Part shown: positions 29,144 through 38,557 of the stretch, in pieces
Position numbering within the stretch: the stretch's first letter is position 1
Layout: each line of letters starts with the position of its first letter
Source: Leptospira neocaledonica
GTDB taxonomy: Bacteria; Spirochaetota; Leptospiria; Leptospirales; Leptospiraceae
Direction: 5' to 3'
DNA: 64,000 nucleotides
NCBI RefSeq assembly: GCF_002812205.1
Contig: NZ_NPEA01000004.1
Coordinates: 1 to 64,000, forward strand
The notes under the pieces: model-generated
What the model was told of the DNA's origin: nothing
Databases searched by the model: none
Seen by the model: the letters and a program-made list of their open reading frames with translations, nothing else
Position numbers and translations under genes: made by a program

Positions 29144-29785
29144 ATGATCACTTTACATATACAATTTATAAAATTTTTTACGGTTTGCGCGTTATCGATC
29201 GCTTTCGTATTTTCAGCATGTAGTTCGATAGAACAGAAAAATAATCCTGAAACTATTTTCGTTGAGGATATGTTTGTAAACTATCCGATCCATTTACTTG
29301 CGAGATTCGGAAATTCGAATCGAATCGAAACCTTCTTTAAAAACAATTATTCCGATATCGATAGGGTCTCTCCTCCGGATGATTGGACCGCGTTAATGAT
29401 AGCCGCCGCGTATGGCAATTTAGACGTAGTTAAGTATTTAATTTCTAAAGGTGCAAAGGTTAACTTTCGCTCTCCAAAATGCGGATGTACGGCCATATTA
29501 ACTGCGACCCACCAACTGGAAACAAACGAAAATCATTATAAGATCGTCGAACTTTTACTTTCAAAGGGTGCGGACCTTAATGCCGTCGATAACTTGGATG
29601 ATGATGCGATTACGGTTCCGGTAAAAAATAAAAAATACGAAATAGTCAAGCTTCTCCTCACAAAACATAAATTTAATATACGAAGAAAAAATAAGGAGGG
29701 GAAATCGGCAATCGATTACGCAAAAGATAATAAAGATACCGAAATGATTAAAATATTAGAACCATATACGGCCGGCAATCTTTGA
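29144..29785 (+). CDS. Ankyrin-repeat lipoprotein
   Basis: The 213-residue protein has a signal peptide ending in the lipobox FSAC (Cys27). Residues 60-205 form about four ankyrin repeats, seen in DDWTALMIAAAYGNLDVVKYL, then ISKGAKVN, YKIVELLLSKGADLNAVD, YEIVKLLLTK and GKSAIDYAKDNKDTEMIKIL. Ankyrin repeats bind other proteins. A lipidated, exported form suggests a partner in the periplasm or at the surface. The loop with two cysteines (CGC) in repeat two is unusual. Likely co-transcribed with the lipoprotein gene upstream. Confidence 0.88.
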   Translation: MITLHIQFIKFFTVCALSIAFVFSACSSIEQKNNPETIFVEDMFVNYPIHLLARFGNSNRIETFFKNNYSDIDRVSPPDDWTALMIAAAYGNLDVVKYLISKGAKVNFRSPKCGCTAILTATHQLETNENHYKIVELLLSKGADLNAVDNLDDDAITVPVKNKKYEIVKLLLTKHKFNIRRKNKEGKSAIDYAKDNKDTEMIKILEPYTAGNL

Positions 29786-29853
29786 TTCATTAGATTATTA
29801 TAAATTAAAACCTCAGCGATAAGCTACGAGGCCTGAATCTTCCATAAAGAGTC

Positions 29854-30570
29854 TTAATCCGCTTTCTCTTTCCAACTCTGGAACAAAGGCAACATAGCTT
29901 CCGCTAAGGCCAGGTCGGATTTTTCGGTGATTTTTAGATTATATGGATTGGATTCTACCAACTTGGGGGTGATACCTTGCCCTTGGGCCCAGGTGCATAG
30001 ATCGGTCGGTTCTGTTGCAGATGGTTTTTCCAGGATCTTTTTCAGAATATCCCCTCGGATCCCTTGGGGAGTTTTCATAAACCAGATCTTTTCTCGGTTA
30101 AGAAATTTTAGATGATCCTTCTCTTCTTCCAGAACGGTTTCGTGATTTTTAGAAGCGAGTGAGGCCACTCCAAATTCTTCCGTAACGCTGGATAATCTGT
30201 CTAGATCGTCCGGAGAAACGAATGGTCGAGCTGCATCGTGGATAAGTATGATATCATTGGTTGCAAATTGAAGACTCGAAATCCCAGCCAACGTGGATCC
30301 ATGTCTAGTGTCTCCGCCTTCTACAATTCGATCTCTTTCTCTCAGAAAGGGGGAGCAAAGCGTTTCGGATTTTAAGATATAATCCTTATGAGAAACGAGG
30401 ACTATACTTTTGGTTTTTCCCCAATCTATAAAAGTTTCCAAACTATGAAGTAAGATAGATTTTCCGTTTAATTCTAAAAATTGTTTCGGAAGATCGGACT
30501 TCATCCGGGAGCCTGTTCCTCCCGAAAGAAGTAGTAAATAAATATTACCCGAGGGAAACCAGGACTTCAT
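29854..30570 (-). CDS. ispD: 2-C-methyl-D-erythritol 4-phosphate cytidylyltransferase
   Basis: IspD joins CTP and methylerythritol phosphate in the non-mevalonate isoprenoid pathway. The 238-residue protein shows the nucleotide-binding LLSGGTGSRM at residues 14-23, PKQFLELNGKSIL, and the family signature ILIHDAARPFVS, followed by KTPQGIR and EPTDL. It starts inside the last 26 bases of lysA on the same strand, so the two genes are coupled. A related TarI-type cytidylyltransferase cannot be wholly excluded, but no teichoic or ribitol genes are nearby. Confidence 0.85.
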   Translation of the reverse strand: MKSWFPSGNIYLLLLSGGTGSRMKSDLPKQFLELNGKSILLHSLETFIDWGKTKSIVLVSHKDYILKSETLCSPFLRERDRIVEGGDTRHGSTLAGISSLQFATNDIILIHDAARPFVSPDDLDRLSSVTEEFGVASLASKNHETVLEEEKDHLKFLNREKIWFMKTPQGIRGDILKKILEKPSATEPTDLCTWAQGQGITPKLVESNPYNLKITEKSDLALAEAMLPLFQSWKEKAD

Positions 30571-31816
30571 TCTGAAGGACTTGTTCCAAAGTTTGTTTCT
30601 TACGAACGAGTTTTGCGGATCCGTCTAGATCGATCAGAACTTCTTGGGTTTCCGGATAAGAATTATAATTTTTTACCGACATGGAAGAACAATAAGCTCC
30701 TGCTCCTTCCATCACTACCAAGTCTCCGATCTCAGGAACTTCTGTGGTCCTAAGTTGAGGGCCGCCGCCTTCTTCTTGTGTGATCAAGTCCCCACTTTCG
30801 CAACAATGTCCTACGTATACAAACTCTCCGGTCTTTTGTTCCGACTTTTCTTTTTCGGGGATCACTACCAGTGGATGTTTTGCAGCGTATAGAGCCGGTC
30901 TTGTATTCACATCCATTCCCATATCTAGTTTTACGAATGTATATCCCCCGTCCCCAGTATAAACGATATCATCTACCTGAGTGAGGATTGCTCCATTATT
31001 CACCATTAGGAAGGAACCAGGCTCGATTTCCATTTTAAGCTGAATCCCTTTTTCTTTGGCGTAATTTTCAAAGAGTTCTTTTACAGGCTTCCCGATGGTT
31101 TGAGGATCGGTCGTTTTTTCACCGATCATTCTTCCCACTTTGAAACCTCCGCCCAGATTCACAGTCCTACAATCAGGGAATTGTGCTGCGATCTCTAAAG
31201 TATAATGTGCCACAGCCTTCCAAACTTCTGGATCGGAACCGGATCCTATATGCGTGTGAATTCGAACCAGTTTGAGCTCGTATTTAGAAACGATCTCTTT
31301 TACTTTTCCGATTTCTTCATGCCAGATGCCGAAGGAGGATGTTTTACCTCCTACATCCGTTTTCTTGGTAGCTCCGGATCCTAGACCTGGATTAAAACGA
31401 ACGCTCACTTCTTTTCCTGGAAAGTTTTTTCCAAATTCTTCCAATTGCCTCAAAGAACATGCGTTGAACTGGACTCCTTGAGGAATCAAATCCTTTAAGG
31501 ATCTTGCCAATTGTTGAGAAGTGAGTAGAATATCGGAAGGTTTGAATCCTGCAAGTATCGCACGTTGCACTTCATGTTCGGAAGATGCGTCTATATGGAT
31601 ACCCTTCTTCCTTAATATTTCCAGAACCGTGCGCCCCGGATTGGCTTTCATTGCGAATCGAACGGTGAGACCAAAAGCGTTAGGAAAGGAAAGTGCATCG
31701 TCGCAACTTTTTTCGATTCCTTTGCGAGAGTACACAAAAACTGGGGTCCCGAAATTTGTTGCGATTTTTCTAGCTTCTTCGGGAGTCAAAAATTTAAGAT
31801 TTTCTATTGATTGCAT
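30545..31816 (-). CDS. lysA: Diaminopimelate decarboxylase
   Basis: LysA is a PLP enzyme that removes the D-carboxylate of meso-diaminopimelate to give lysine. The 423-residue protein has the PLP lysine in FAMKANP (Lys57), HTHIGSGSDPEVW, the phosphate-binding NLGGGFKVG, EIEPGSFLM, and the substrate-binding VGHCCESGD at the dimer interface. The length fits the family. The last 26 bases overlap ispD. The start lies 78 bases from the divergent Zn-PLC-like gene. A related carboxynorspermidine or arginine decarboxylase is less likely given the CESGD motif. Confidence 0.9.
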   Translation of the reverse strand: MQSIENLKFLTPEEARKIATNFGTPVFVYSRKGIEKSCDDALSFPNAFGLTVRFAMKANPGRTVLEILRKKGIHIDASSEHEVQRAILAGFKPSDILLTSQQLARSLKDLIPQGVQFNACSLRQLEEFGKNFPGKEVSVRFNPGLGSGATKKTDVGGKTSSFGIWHEEIGKVKEIVSKYELKLVRIHTHIGSGSDPEVWKAVAHYTLEIAAQFPDCRTVNLGGGFKVGRMIGEKTTDPQTIGKPVKELFENYAKEKGIQLKMEIEPGSFLMVNNGAILTQVDDIVYTGDGGYTFVKLDMGMDVNTRPALYAAKHPLVVIPEKEKSEQKTGEFVYVGHCCESGDLITQEEGGGPQLRTTEVPEIGDLVVMEGAGAYCSSMSVKNYNSYPETQEVLIDLDGSAKLVRKKQTLEQVLQNEVLVSLG

Positions 31817-31893
31817 AGGGTTAGAGGGTTTTCTAGATCCTTCTAGGCCATCTTTTAGGGCGGTCCGGGTTTTTTCAAAGGCAAAATTCCGAT

Positions 31894-32961
31894 ATGGCAG
31901 GCAAAATCACTCATCTCGAAGCTCTTTCTCAAGTCTGCAAACATCTGGATCACGGAACCGCAGAACAAAGAAAGATCGCTAAACTTTTAAGAGAAGAAGG
32001 TACCCGTAAGTTTGCCAATATAGGCGCGATCGCTCCGGATATTTTTTATTTTTATCATGTTCTTTCTCCTGTTCGAACCAAAAAAGCCCTACCTTGGGGA
32101 GATCTAAGTCATCACGAAAATGTTTTGGAACTCATCCTGAATTTTCTGGACGGGGTTCTTACTGTAGAGGAAGGAATTTATAGAGATCGTTTTCTCGCAT
32201 TCACTTTAGGTTATATCATCCACTGCGCCGTGGACATTGTCACTCACCCTTATATCTTTTTTATCTCCGGTGATTATTATAGTCCGGACAAAGAGATTAG
32301 CTCCAAAGCACAATACAATCATATGAGAGTAGAGTTTGCTTTGGATTCTTGGCTTCTGGATTTCAGATGGGGAATGACCCCGAAAGCTTATGATTTCGTG
32401 CAACATGTGGACGTGATCTTCAAAGGAAAAGACGGGAAGAAAAAAATGGATCCGATGCTTTGGAACTTCTGGCTAAAAGGTTTAAAAGCAACTTTCCCGA
32501 AAGAGTTCAAAGAAAAATATATAGGTTCGGAAGAAAAGATCATCCCTGGAGATATTCTGAACGAATCCTTCTTAGGTTATTTGTATTTCCATAGATACTT
32601 GGATTCCAGAAGTAAGATAGTAAGAGCAGCACTTAGCTTTTTAGATAAGATCACTTTACACAAAGTAAATTCTTCCGTTCTAATGCTTCCGTTAAAAGAG
32701 CATATAGACAAAAGAATCATGAATGAAGAAAAAAGAGAATGGTCTTATCCTGCAGACCCGAACCTCATCCGAAATGATTCTTTTGTAGAACTCATCAACA
32801 AGGCTTGTGAGGCCGCAAAGGATGCAGTCACAAATGCTTGGGGTTATGTTCACGACAAAACTTCTCGGTCTTCTATGGTTAAAGAATACCAAGGATATAA
32901 TCTAGACACCGGACTTAGGTTCCATGGTATAGATAAGATGCGCCAATTTTCTCCTTTATAA
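31894..32961 (+). CDS. Zinc-dependent phospholipase C-like protein
   Basis: The 355-residue protein begins MAGKITHLEALSQV and contains the histidine/aspartate pattern of the Zn-dependent PLC domain family: NIGAIAPDIFYFYH, SHHENVLEL, FTLGYIIHCAVDIVTHPYIF, and YNHMRVEFALDSWLLD. These residues could bind several zinc ions. The absence of a signal peptide argues for a cytoplasmic protein. It is unlike secreted toxins of this fold, so lipid or phosphoester turnover inside the cell is more likely. The PBP gene follows after 18 bases, suggesting an operon with cell-wall genes. Confidence 0.8.
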   Translation: MAGKITHLEALSQVCKHLDHGTAEQRKIAKLLREEGTRKFANIGAIAPDIFYFYHVLSPVRTKKALPWGDLSHHENVLELILNFLDGVLTVEEGIYRDRFLAFTLGYIIHCAVDIVTHPYIFFISGDYYSPDKEISSKAQYNHMRVEFALDSWLLDFRWGMTPKAYDFVQHVDVIFKGKDGKKKMDPMLWNFWLKGLKATFPKEFKEKYIGSEEKIIPGDILNESFLGYLYFHRYLDSRSKIVRAALSFLDKITLHKVNSSVLMLPLKEHIDKRIMNEEKREWSYPADPNLIRNDSFVELINKACEAAKDAVTNAWGYVHDKTSRSSMVKEYQGYNLDTGLRFHGIDKMRQFSPL

Positions 32962-32979
32962 AAATCAGAAATAAACCAA

Positions 32980-35454
32980 ATGAAACACGAACCCGTAGAT
33001 TTTTTCACAAGATATTTTGTAGTACTTTTTAGGGATAGGATCCAATCTCGTTTGGATTCTTCCGATCCTGTACGCAAACTGATCTATCTTGTTCTGGGTC
33101 TTATCTTCTTAAACGGATTTTTATTCGTATTCTCTATCAAAGATATTTGGCAGGTCCCTAAGGCGGATCGTTACGAAAAACCTTCTCTACTTTTCGGATT
33201 GAATACCGAAGGGAAGTACGAACCTATCGCGGAGTTTTATAGATTTTCCAGAGTAGTGATTACCGACGAAGATCTTCCTGGTGGTTGGGATGATAATAAG
33301 GTCATTCGTTGTTTTGTCTCTACGGAAGATAATAATTTCAGATCTCATAAAGGTTTGGATCTTCGAGGGATTTTTAGAGCAACCATGGTTAACCTTCTTG
33401 CAGGAAGAGTAAAAGAAGGTGCATCTACAATCACACAACAGGTTGCCAGATTAAAATTTTTAAACACGGAAAGATCCTTTTTACGTAAGGCAAGAGAAGC
33501 ATGGCTGGCCCTACTTTTAGAATTAGTATTCGATAAGAAAACCTTAATAGGTATATACTTAAACGAAATCCCTCTTGGACACGGAACCATAGGCGTGGGT
33601 GCCGCTGCAAAGTTCTATTTCAGAAAAGATATCAAGGACTTAAGCTGGGGAGAAGCCGCCCTACTTGCAAGTTTGACCACAAGACCCAAGGAATTTTCTC
33701 CCTTAGTAAATCCGAATACATCGGCCTCCAAGGTAAGAGTAGTATTCAAAAAGCTGGTAGAAAACGGGATCCTGGATGTGGAAACCGCTGAGAGAGAGTT
33801 CGAAGCATTCTCCGAATATTATATAACCTTAAATCGTTCTCCGAATGACTCCGCATTCTCCGATCGTCTGAACAAATTCCCATATTTTACGGAATACGTG
33901 CGTAAGAACCTGGCCCGTTATATACCTTCTCAGCAGATCTATGAGGGCGGTTTAAAGATCTATACCACCCTAAATATACAGCACCAGACCCAGGCGGAAA
34001 AGGCATTGGCTGCAGGTTTGAAACAACAGACACAATTGTCTAACCAAAGGGCTTTTACCAAGATCGATTCATTCGAGGACACCTACGGTTCTACATTCAA
34101 ACTTTTGGCGGAATTACATGATCTTCCTGAATTCAAATTTAAGATTTCCCGCTCTTATCGGACCTTCAATAGGGCCTGGCAGGAAGAATTCAGAGACGAT
34201 TTAGCCGTTCTAAATTTGATTTCGGGCACAGAAGGTTTAGCGGAGGCAATCGACTGGAATTATAGGACCCAAGCTACAGAAGACCATTTACTTCCTGTAG
34301 AAGGTGCGTTAATCTCTATTCGTCCAGATACGGGTCATATCACCGCAATGGTGGGAGGCTCCGGATTCCGCTCCGACAACCAACAGATCCGTGCATTCCA
34401 AGCATATAGACAACCTGGCTCCGCGTTCAAACCATTAGTATATGCTTCTGCGATGGAATATTATCATGAACATCCCGACGATAAGAAGAATGTTACGGCA
34501 GCTTCTCTATTCGATGATTCTCCGTTGCAATATGTTTTAGAAGACGGAGATGAATGGAACCCAAGCAATTATTCAGGAGAATATTCCGGATTCATCCGTT
34601 TGAGAGAAGCTTTAGAACTTTCCAGAAATAGCGTCGCAGTCCGATTATTGGAACATACTGGTCTAAACAATCTTCTACCTAGACTCGAAAAACTTTTACA
34701 AGTAGAGAATAGAAATCTTCCGAGAGATTTTTCTATCGCATTAGGAAGTTTTGAAGTTTCTCCTTATGAACTTGCAAGATCTTATGCAGTATTTGCTTCC
34801 GGAGGAAAACAAGTATTTCCTCTCAGCGTTTTATATGTAGAAGACGAACAAGGAAATCTGATCAAAGATTTCAGAAAAGAATTCGAATCCAAAGAGAGAA
34901 AAAGATTACTCTCGCCGGAAACAAGTTACGTGATCACTTCGATGATGGAAGATGTGATCAAAAAAGGAACCGGAACAGGAGCCAGGTCTTACGGACTCAC
35001 TCGCCCCGCCGCGGGAAAAACTGGAACTACAAATAATTTTAGAGATGCTTGGTTTGCAGGTTATACTCCGGAACTTGTAGCGGTCGTTTGGGTTGGTTAT
35101 GATACCGGAACACTTTCACTCGGTAGAGGAATGTCGGGTGCAGTTGTAGCCGCTCCTATCTGGGGAAGATTTATGGCAAACGCGCTCTCTCACGAAAAAT
35201 CAAAATCATTCGATTTCGGAGACGCAAAAATTGTGCGTAGGACCATCTGCTCTATCTCCGGAAAACTTCCAGGCAGTCATTGTTACCAAACGGAAGAAGA
35301 AGTTTTCGACAAAGATACAGTTCCGAAAGAAGTCTGCGAAGATCACCGCGGAATGACCGAACCGGATCCGACTCCTACCCATACCACAGACCCGGGAACT
35401 ACCAAAAAGAAAAAACCGAACCTCTTCGAAGGCGATGAGGACGTAATCCGGTAA
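32980..35454 (+). CDS. Class A penicillin-binding protein 1A
   Basis: The 824-residue enzyme both polymerises glycan strands and cross-links peptides in the periplasm. After a membrane anchor near residues 30-50 comes the GT51 transglycosylase domain with the catalytic Glu116 (STEDNNFRSHKG) and GASTITQQVARLKFL. The transpeptidase domain has SxxK at Ser481-Lys484 (PGSAFKPL), SRNS for SxN, and KTGTTNNFRDAWFAGY with Lys680. The tail is Pro/Thr-rich with cysteines, and ends KKKKPNLFEGDED. It is followed 73 bases later by a bactofilin gene and then an M23 endopeptidase, a coherent cell-wall group. Confidence 0.95.
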   Translation: MKHEPVDFFTRYFVVLFRDRIQSRLDSSDPVRKLIYLVLGLIFLNGFLFVFSIKDIWQVPKADRYEKPSLLFGLNTEGKYEPIAEFYRFSRVVITDEDLPGGWDDNKVIRCFVSTEDNNFRSHKGLDLRGIFRATMVNLLAGRVKEGASTITQQVARLKFLNTERSFLRKAREAWLALLLELVFDKKTLIGIYLNEIPLGHGTIGVGAAAKFYFRKDIKDLSWGEAALLASLTTRPKEFSPLVNPNTSASKVRVVFKKLVENGILDVETAEREFEAFSEYYITLNRSPNDSAFSDRLNKFPYFTEYVRKNLARYIPSQQIYEGGLKIYTTLNIQHQTQAEKALAAGLKQQTQLSNQRAFTKIDSFEDTYGSTFKLLAELHDLPEFKFKISRSYRTFNRAWQEEFRDDLAVLNLISGTEGLAEAIDWNYRTQATEDHLLPVEGALISIRPDTGHITAMVGGSGFRSDNQQIRAFQAYRQPGSAFKPLVYASAMEYYHEHPDDKKNVTAASLFDDSPLQYVLEDGDEWNPSNYSGEYSGFIRLREALELSRNSVAVRLLEHTGLNNLLPRLEKLLQVENRNLPRDFSIALGSFEVSPYELARSYAVFASGGKQVFPLSVLYVEDEQGNLIKDFRKEFESKERKRLLSPETSYVITSMMEDVIKKGTGTGARSYGLTRPAAGKTGTTNNFRDAWFAGYTPELVAVVWVGYDTGTLSLGRGMSGAVVAAPIWGRFMANALSHEKSKSFDFGDAKIVRRTICSISGKLPGSHCYQTEEEVFDKDTVPKEVCEDHRGMTEPDPTPTHTTDPGTTKKKKPNLFEGDEDVIR

Positions 35455-35527
35455 GGTCTTATACAAAAAGAGTTGTCGATTTCGGAACCACTCACCAAAT
35501 AGATGAATCAGCAGTCAGGAGTAGCAG

Positions 35528-35938
35528 ATGGCCATCGGTAAGGATAATAATAACAGCGTAATCGGCCCAGGTTCCATTTTTGAGGGCAAATTCTATATCG
35601 CTGGTTCCCTACGTATCGACGGAAAATTCGAAGGGGAAATTAAAACCGACGACGCATTATTTATTGGAGAAACCGGTAAGGTTCGCACTAACATTTCCGC
35701 AAGAGAAGTGATCGTAGCAGGAACTTTGATCGGAAACATTAAGGCGGAATCGGAAGTCCGCTTGGAAGAAACTGGACGTCTCTTAGGGGATATTATCGCT
35801 CCCGCTCTTTCCCTGGCAAAAGGTGTGGTAGCGAAGGGTAATATCACCGTGACCGGCGGACAGAAGAAAGACGTTAAAAAGATCGTGGAAGAATCTTTTG
35901 GCGGCACAAGGACCTTGGACAATGGTAAGGAAGAATAA
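35528..35938 (+). CDS. Bactofilin (polymer-forming cytoskeletal protein)
   Basis: The 136-residue protein is a bactofilin: a short disordered start, then a right-handed beta-helix with regularly spaced hydrophobic residues and glycines (GSIFEGKFYIAGSLRIDGKF, REVIVAGTLIGNIKAES, VRLEETGRLLGDI, GVVAKGNITVTGG). Bactofilins form non-polar filaments that often guide local peptidoglycan synthesis. Its place between a class A PBP and a LysM/M23 peptidase matches the frequent pairing of bactofilin with an M23 endopeptidase, suggesting a joint role in cell shape. Confidence 0.93.
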   Translation: MAIGKDNNNSVIGPGSIFEGKFYIAGSLRIDGKFEGEIKTDDALFIGETGKVRTNISAREVIVAGTLIGNIKAESEVRLEETGRLLGDIIAPALSLAKGVVAKGNITVTGGQKKDVKKIVEESFGGTRTLDNGKEE

Positions 35939-36030
35939 CTCTTAAGTCCCGAGTTCTTTTTCCCACCTCTTAGAATTGTTCGAATCAAAAACTCGGGTGG
36001 TTCTCCGCCCGATCGACCGATACTCATAGT

Positions 36031-37152
36031 ATGATCTTCAAGAAGCCCAGGCAATTGACCGCAGGAAAAGAAATCCTCCGGACAGATAATTTCACCCTGA
36101 TCTACCTGGGCGCTTTCCATTTCCATTATTCCTTTTATTTCAGAGGAAATCTATATCACGGAAATCTGGACTTCAGAAGACGTAAGTTCCGCGTTATCCC
36201 TCTTGTCGCATCCGTCATCTTTATGGTCCTATTTTTAGGAATTTGGATGAGTCCTTCCAATGCTTCTATGGAATCCGCATCCACAGAAGTAACCGAGAAT
36301 GATTCGGAAGACTTAAAAGCCAAAAAAGGCGATGAAAAGTTTCTAGAAGAATCAGAAAAAGCAAAGCTCACCATTCTAATGGCAAATGAGATCAAAAGCG
36401 CCTCGGATAAAAAGAAACAACTCAAAGTGGTTACGTACAAAGTTAAAAGAAACGAAACACTTTCAGAGATCGCAACCCGCTATAAAGTCTCCATGGAATC
36501 CATCGCTGGTTCTTCTAATATCAATTTGGAAGACACTTTATACCCGGGACAAATATTACAGATCCCGAATAAACAAGGCCTACTATATAAATTCAAAGCA
36601 GGAGATACAGTAGCTAAGATAGCTTCTCTTTATAAAGTAAACCTGGATGAAATTTTAGAAGAGAATAAGCTGGATGATTTGGACATTCTTCGTCCCGGCC
36701 AAAAAGTTTTCCTTCCAGGTGCTGTGATCCCGGACCCTGCACCTAAGTGGGTGGTGCCTGTTGCCTCTCATGTAGTCACTTCCAATTATGGATGGAGAAC
36801 ATTCCCACAACATAAATTCCATGAAGCATTGGATCTAAAAGCGAACTACGAAGCAGTGATGGCGGCTCGTAACGGTAAGGTAGTATTCTCAGGCTGGATG
36901 GGTGGTTACGGAAACGCGATCGTCATCGAACATAACGACGATTTCAAAACATTATACGCTCATAATTCCAGACTAAACGTAAAACGTGGAGACTACGTGG
37001 TCGCAGGCAAGAAGATCTCAACCTCCGGATGTACAGGTTACTGTTTTGGTCCTCACTTACATTTCGAAGTAATCCATAAAGGAAAATCTGTAAACCCTGG
37101 AAAATATCTAAAAGGCCTTAGTTATAAACGAGGCTCTAAGCCAAACCATTAA
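36031..37152 (+). CDS. LysM-containing M23 peptidoglycan endopeptidase
   Basis: The 373-residue protein has a basic N-terminal part of about 55 residues, one membrane helix (PLVASVIFMVLFLGIWM), a charged linker, and two LysM glycan-binding modules (YKVKRNETLSEIATRYKVS, YKFKAGDTVAKIASLYKVN). It ends in an M23 LytM-type domain with the zinc ligands in HEALDLK and HLHFE. It should cut peptide cross-links of the wall. The long cytoplasmic head is a plausible contact site for the bactofilin encoded 92 bases upstream; that contact is inference. The next gene starts seven bases later. Confidence 0.93.
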   Translation: MIFKKPRQLTAGKEILRTDNFTLIYLGAFHFHYSFYFRGNLYHGNLDFRRRKFRVIPLVASVIFMVLFLGIWMSPSNASMESASTEVTENDSEDLKAKKGDEKFLEESEKAKLTILMANEIKSASDKKKQLKVVTYKVKRNETLSEIATRYKVSMESIAGSSNINLEDTLYPGQILQIPNKQGLLYKFKAGDTVAKIASLYKVNLDEILEENKLDDLDILRPGQKVFLPGAVIPDPAPKWVVPVASHVVTSNYGWRTFPQHKFHEALDLKANYEAVMAARNGKVVFSGWMGGYGNAIVIEHNDDFKTLYAHNSRLNVKRGDYVVAGKKISTSGCTGYCFGPHLHFEVIHKGKSVNPGKYLKGLSYKRGSKPNH

Positions 37153-37158
37153 GATTAT

Positions 37159-38250
37159 ATGATGTTCCGAACTTTCTTTTTTCTCATTTTCAGTTTTGTT
37201 CTTACTTTAGGCTGTGGCCCTTCCGTCTCCGAATATCTGGAAAAGAGAACTAATTCCCAATATTCTGCCACTCATGGGATCGAGGTATTTTTTAATACTT
37301 CCAGGGCAGTCAATCCAGGGACACAAGTCGCTTGTTCTAATTCTTATTTTCTGAATTTCGGAAATATGGGAACCCAATCAGGCTCCTGTCTCGTAAATGT
37401 TCCAGCAGATAGAGAGATAGGATCCCTCCCCTTTGGTTTGGGAAATAAAGAGAAATCATTTCAATTCTTGGAACATAGGGTTGCCATCGAAGGAAAGACC
37501 AAAGAAGAGCAAGAAAAACTTTGGTGGAAAAGAATAGAAGAAGACCCTTTCGAAGAAGCGATCGTGTTCGTTCATGGATTTAATGTAAACTTCGAAGAAG
37601 CTATCTTAAGAGCGGCTCAACTTAAATACGATCTGAAATTTCCCGGCAAGGTAGCGCTATATACTTGGCCTGCGGGAGGAGATGGTTCCATGCTTGGAAC
37701 ATTCTTCCTTAAAAGCACCTACGAAAAAAATTTAATCTCTGCAAGAAGCAGCAGAGATTCTTTCAAAAATTTCCTGAAAAGAATGGTCTCTACCAAAAAG
37801 AAAATCCATCTATTGGTACATTCTATGGGCCATCAGGTAGTCCTAAATTCGGTTTCAGAACTTTCTAGAGAATGGGGGGACAAACCTTTCTTGAAAGAAT
37901 TGGTTTTGAATGCCCCAGATTATGATACCGGCGAATTCATTTTGATCCTGGACAGTTTATTAAAATCTTCAGAAAGGATTACACTGTATTGTTCCCCTGG
38001 AGATTCTGCATTGTTTGCCTCCGCCCAGATCCACCAGACAGGTAGACTAGGCGCCTGTTCCAAATTTCCAGGCGTGGATGTGGTCAATGTAAATCCGATC
38101 GATGCCTCTTTATTGTCATTGGGTCACGGATATTATTCTTCCCGTCCCATCTTGACTGATCTATACCAATTGTTTTTAGGCCTTGGAGCAGAGAAGAGAC
38201 TATTCATCCGCAAGTCCTACGGAAACGAAAACTATATTCTCCGAAATTAA
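37159..38250 (+). CDS. Alpha/beta-hydrolase lipoprotein (DUF900 type)
   Basis: The 363-residue protein has a signal peptide ending in the lipobox TLGC (Cys20). The core shows the serine-hydrolase pattern of the DUF900 family: an N-terminal FFNTSRAVNPG block, FVHGFNVNFEEAILRAAQL for the oxyanion region, ALYTWPAGG, and the nucleophile elbow LVHSMGHQVV. An Asp near LNAPDYD and a His in SLGHGYYSS could complete the triad. The substrate is unknown, possibly a lipid or ester in the envelope. It is seven bases behind the M23 peptidase gene, so they share a transcript. Confidence 0.82.
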   Translation: MMFRTFFFLIFSFVLTLGCGPSVSEYLEKRTNSQYSATHGIEVFFNTSRAVNPGTQVACSNSYFLNFGNMGTQSGSCLVNVPADREIGSLPFGLGNKEKSFQFLEHRVAIEGKTKEEQEKLWWKRIEEDPFEEAIVFVHGFNVNFEEAILRAAQLKYDLKFPGKVALYTWPAGGDGSMLGTFFLKSTYEKNLISARSSRDSFKNFLKRMVSTKKKIHLLVHSMGHQVVLNSVSELSREWGDKPFLKELVLNAPDYDTGEFILILDSLLKSSERITLYCSPGDSALFASAQIHQTGRLGACSKFPGVDVVNVNPIDASLLSLGHGYYSSRPILTDLYQLFLGLGAEKRLFIRKSYGNENYILRN

Positions 38251-38557
38251 ATCCTTCTAAATCCGGAATCGATCCATCCGTCCCTGGGATGGAAACATCC
38301 GTTTCCTAATCCACGTTAGACGATATATCAAAAAATTTCCAATTTTAGTCCGAAAGGATTAGAGAAGTTTTTATATTCTGATAGTTGTTTCAAAAAAGAT
38401 TACAAGATAATAAGTAACCTCACAAAAATCTCACTTATATTCGATTTTACTTGCAAAGAAGGCTTTCAAATTCTTTTGCACATTTCCGCAGATATTTTCA
38501 TTCATCATTTTACATTTATATGGTTGAAACAATCGGTTTTATTCGTAGATTAGAAGT
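38251..38557. other. AT-rich leader region
   Basis: About 300 bases without a gene lie between the hydrolase lipoprotein and the hybrid kinase. GGATG/CATCC at 38287-38300 with a GAAA loop could be a weak terminator of the upstream operon. The rest is AT-rich and should hold the kinase promoter, but no consensus is clear. Confidence 0.5.
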
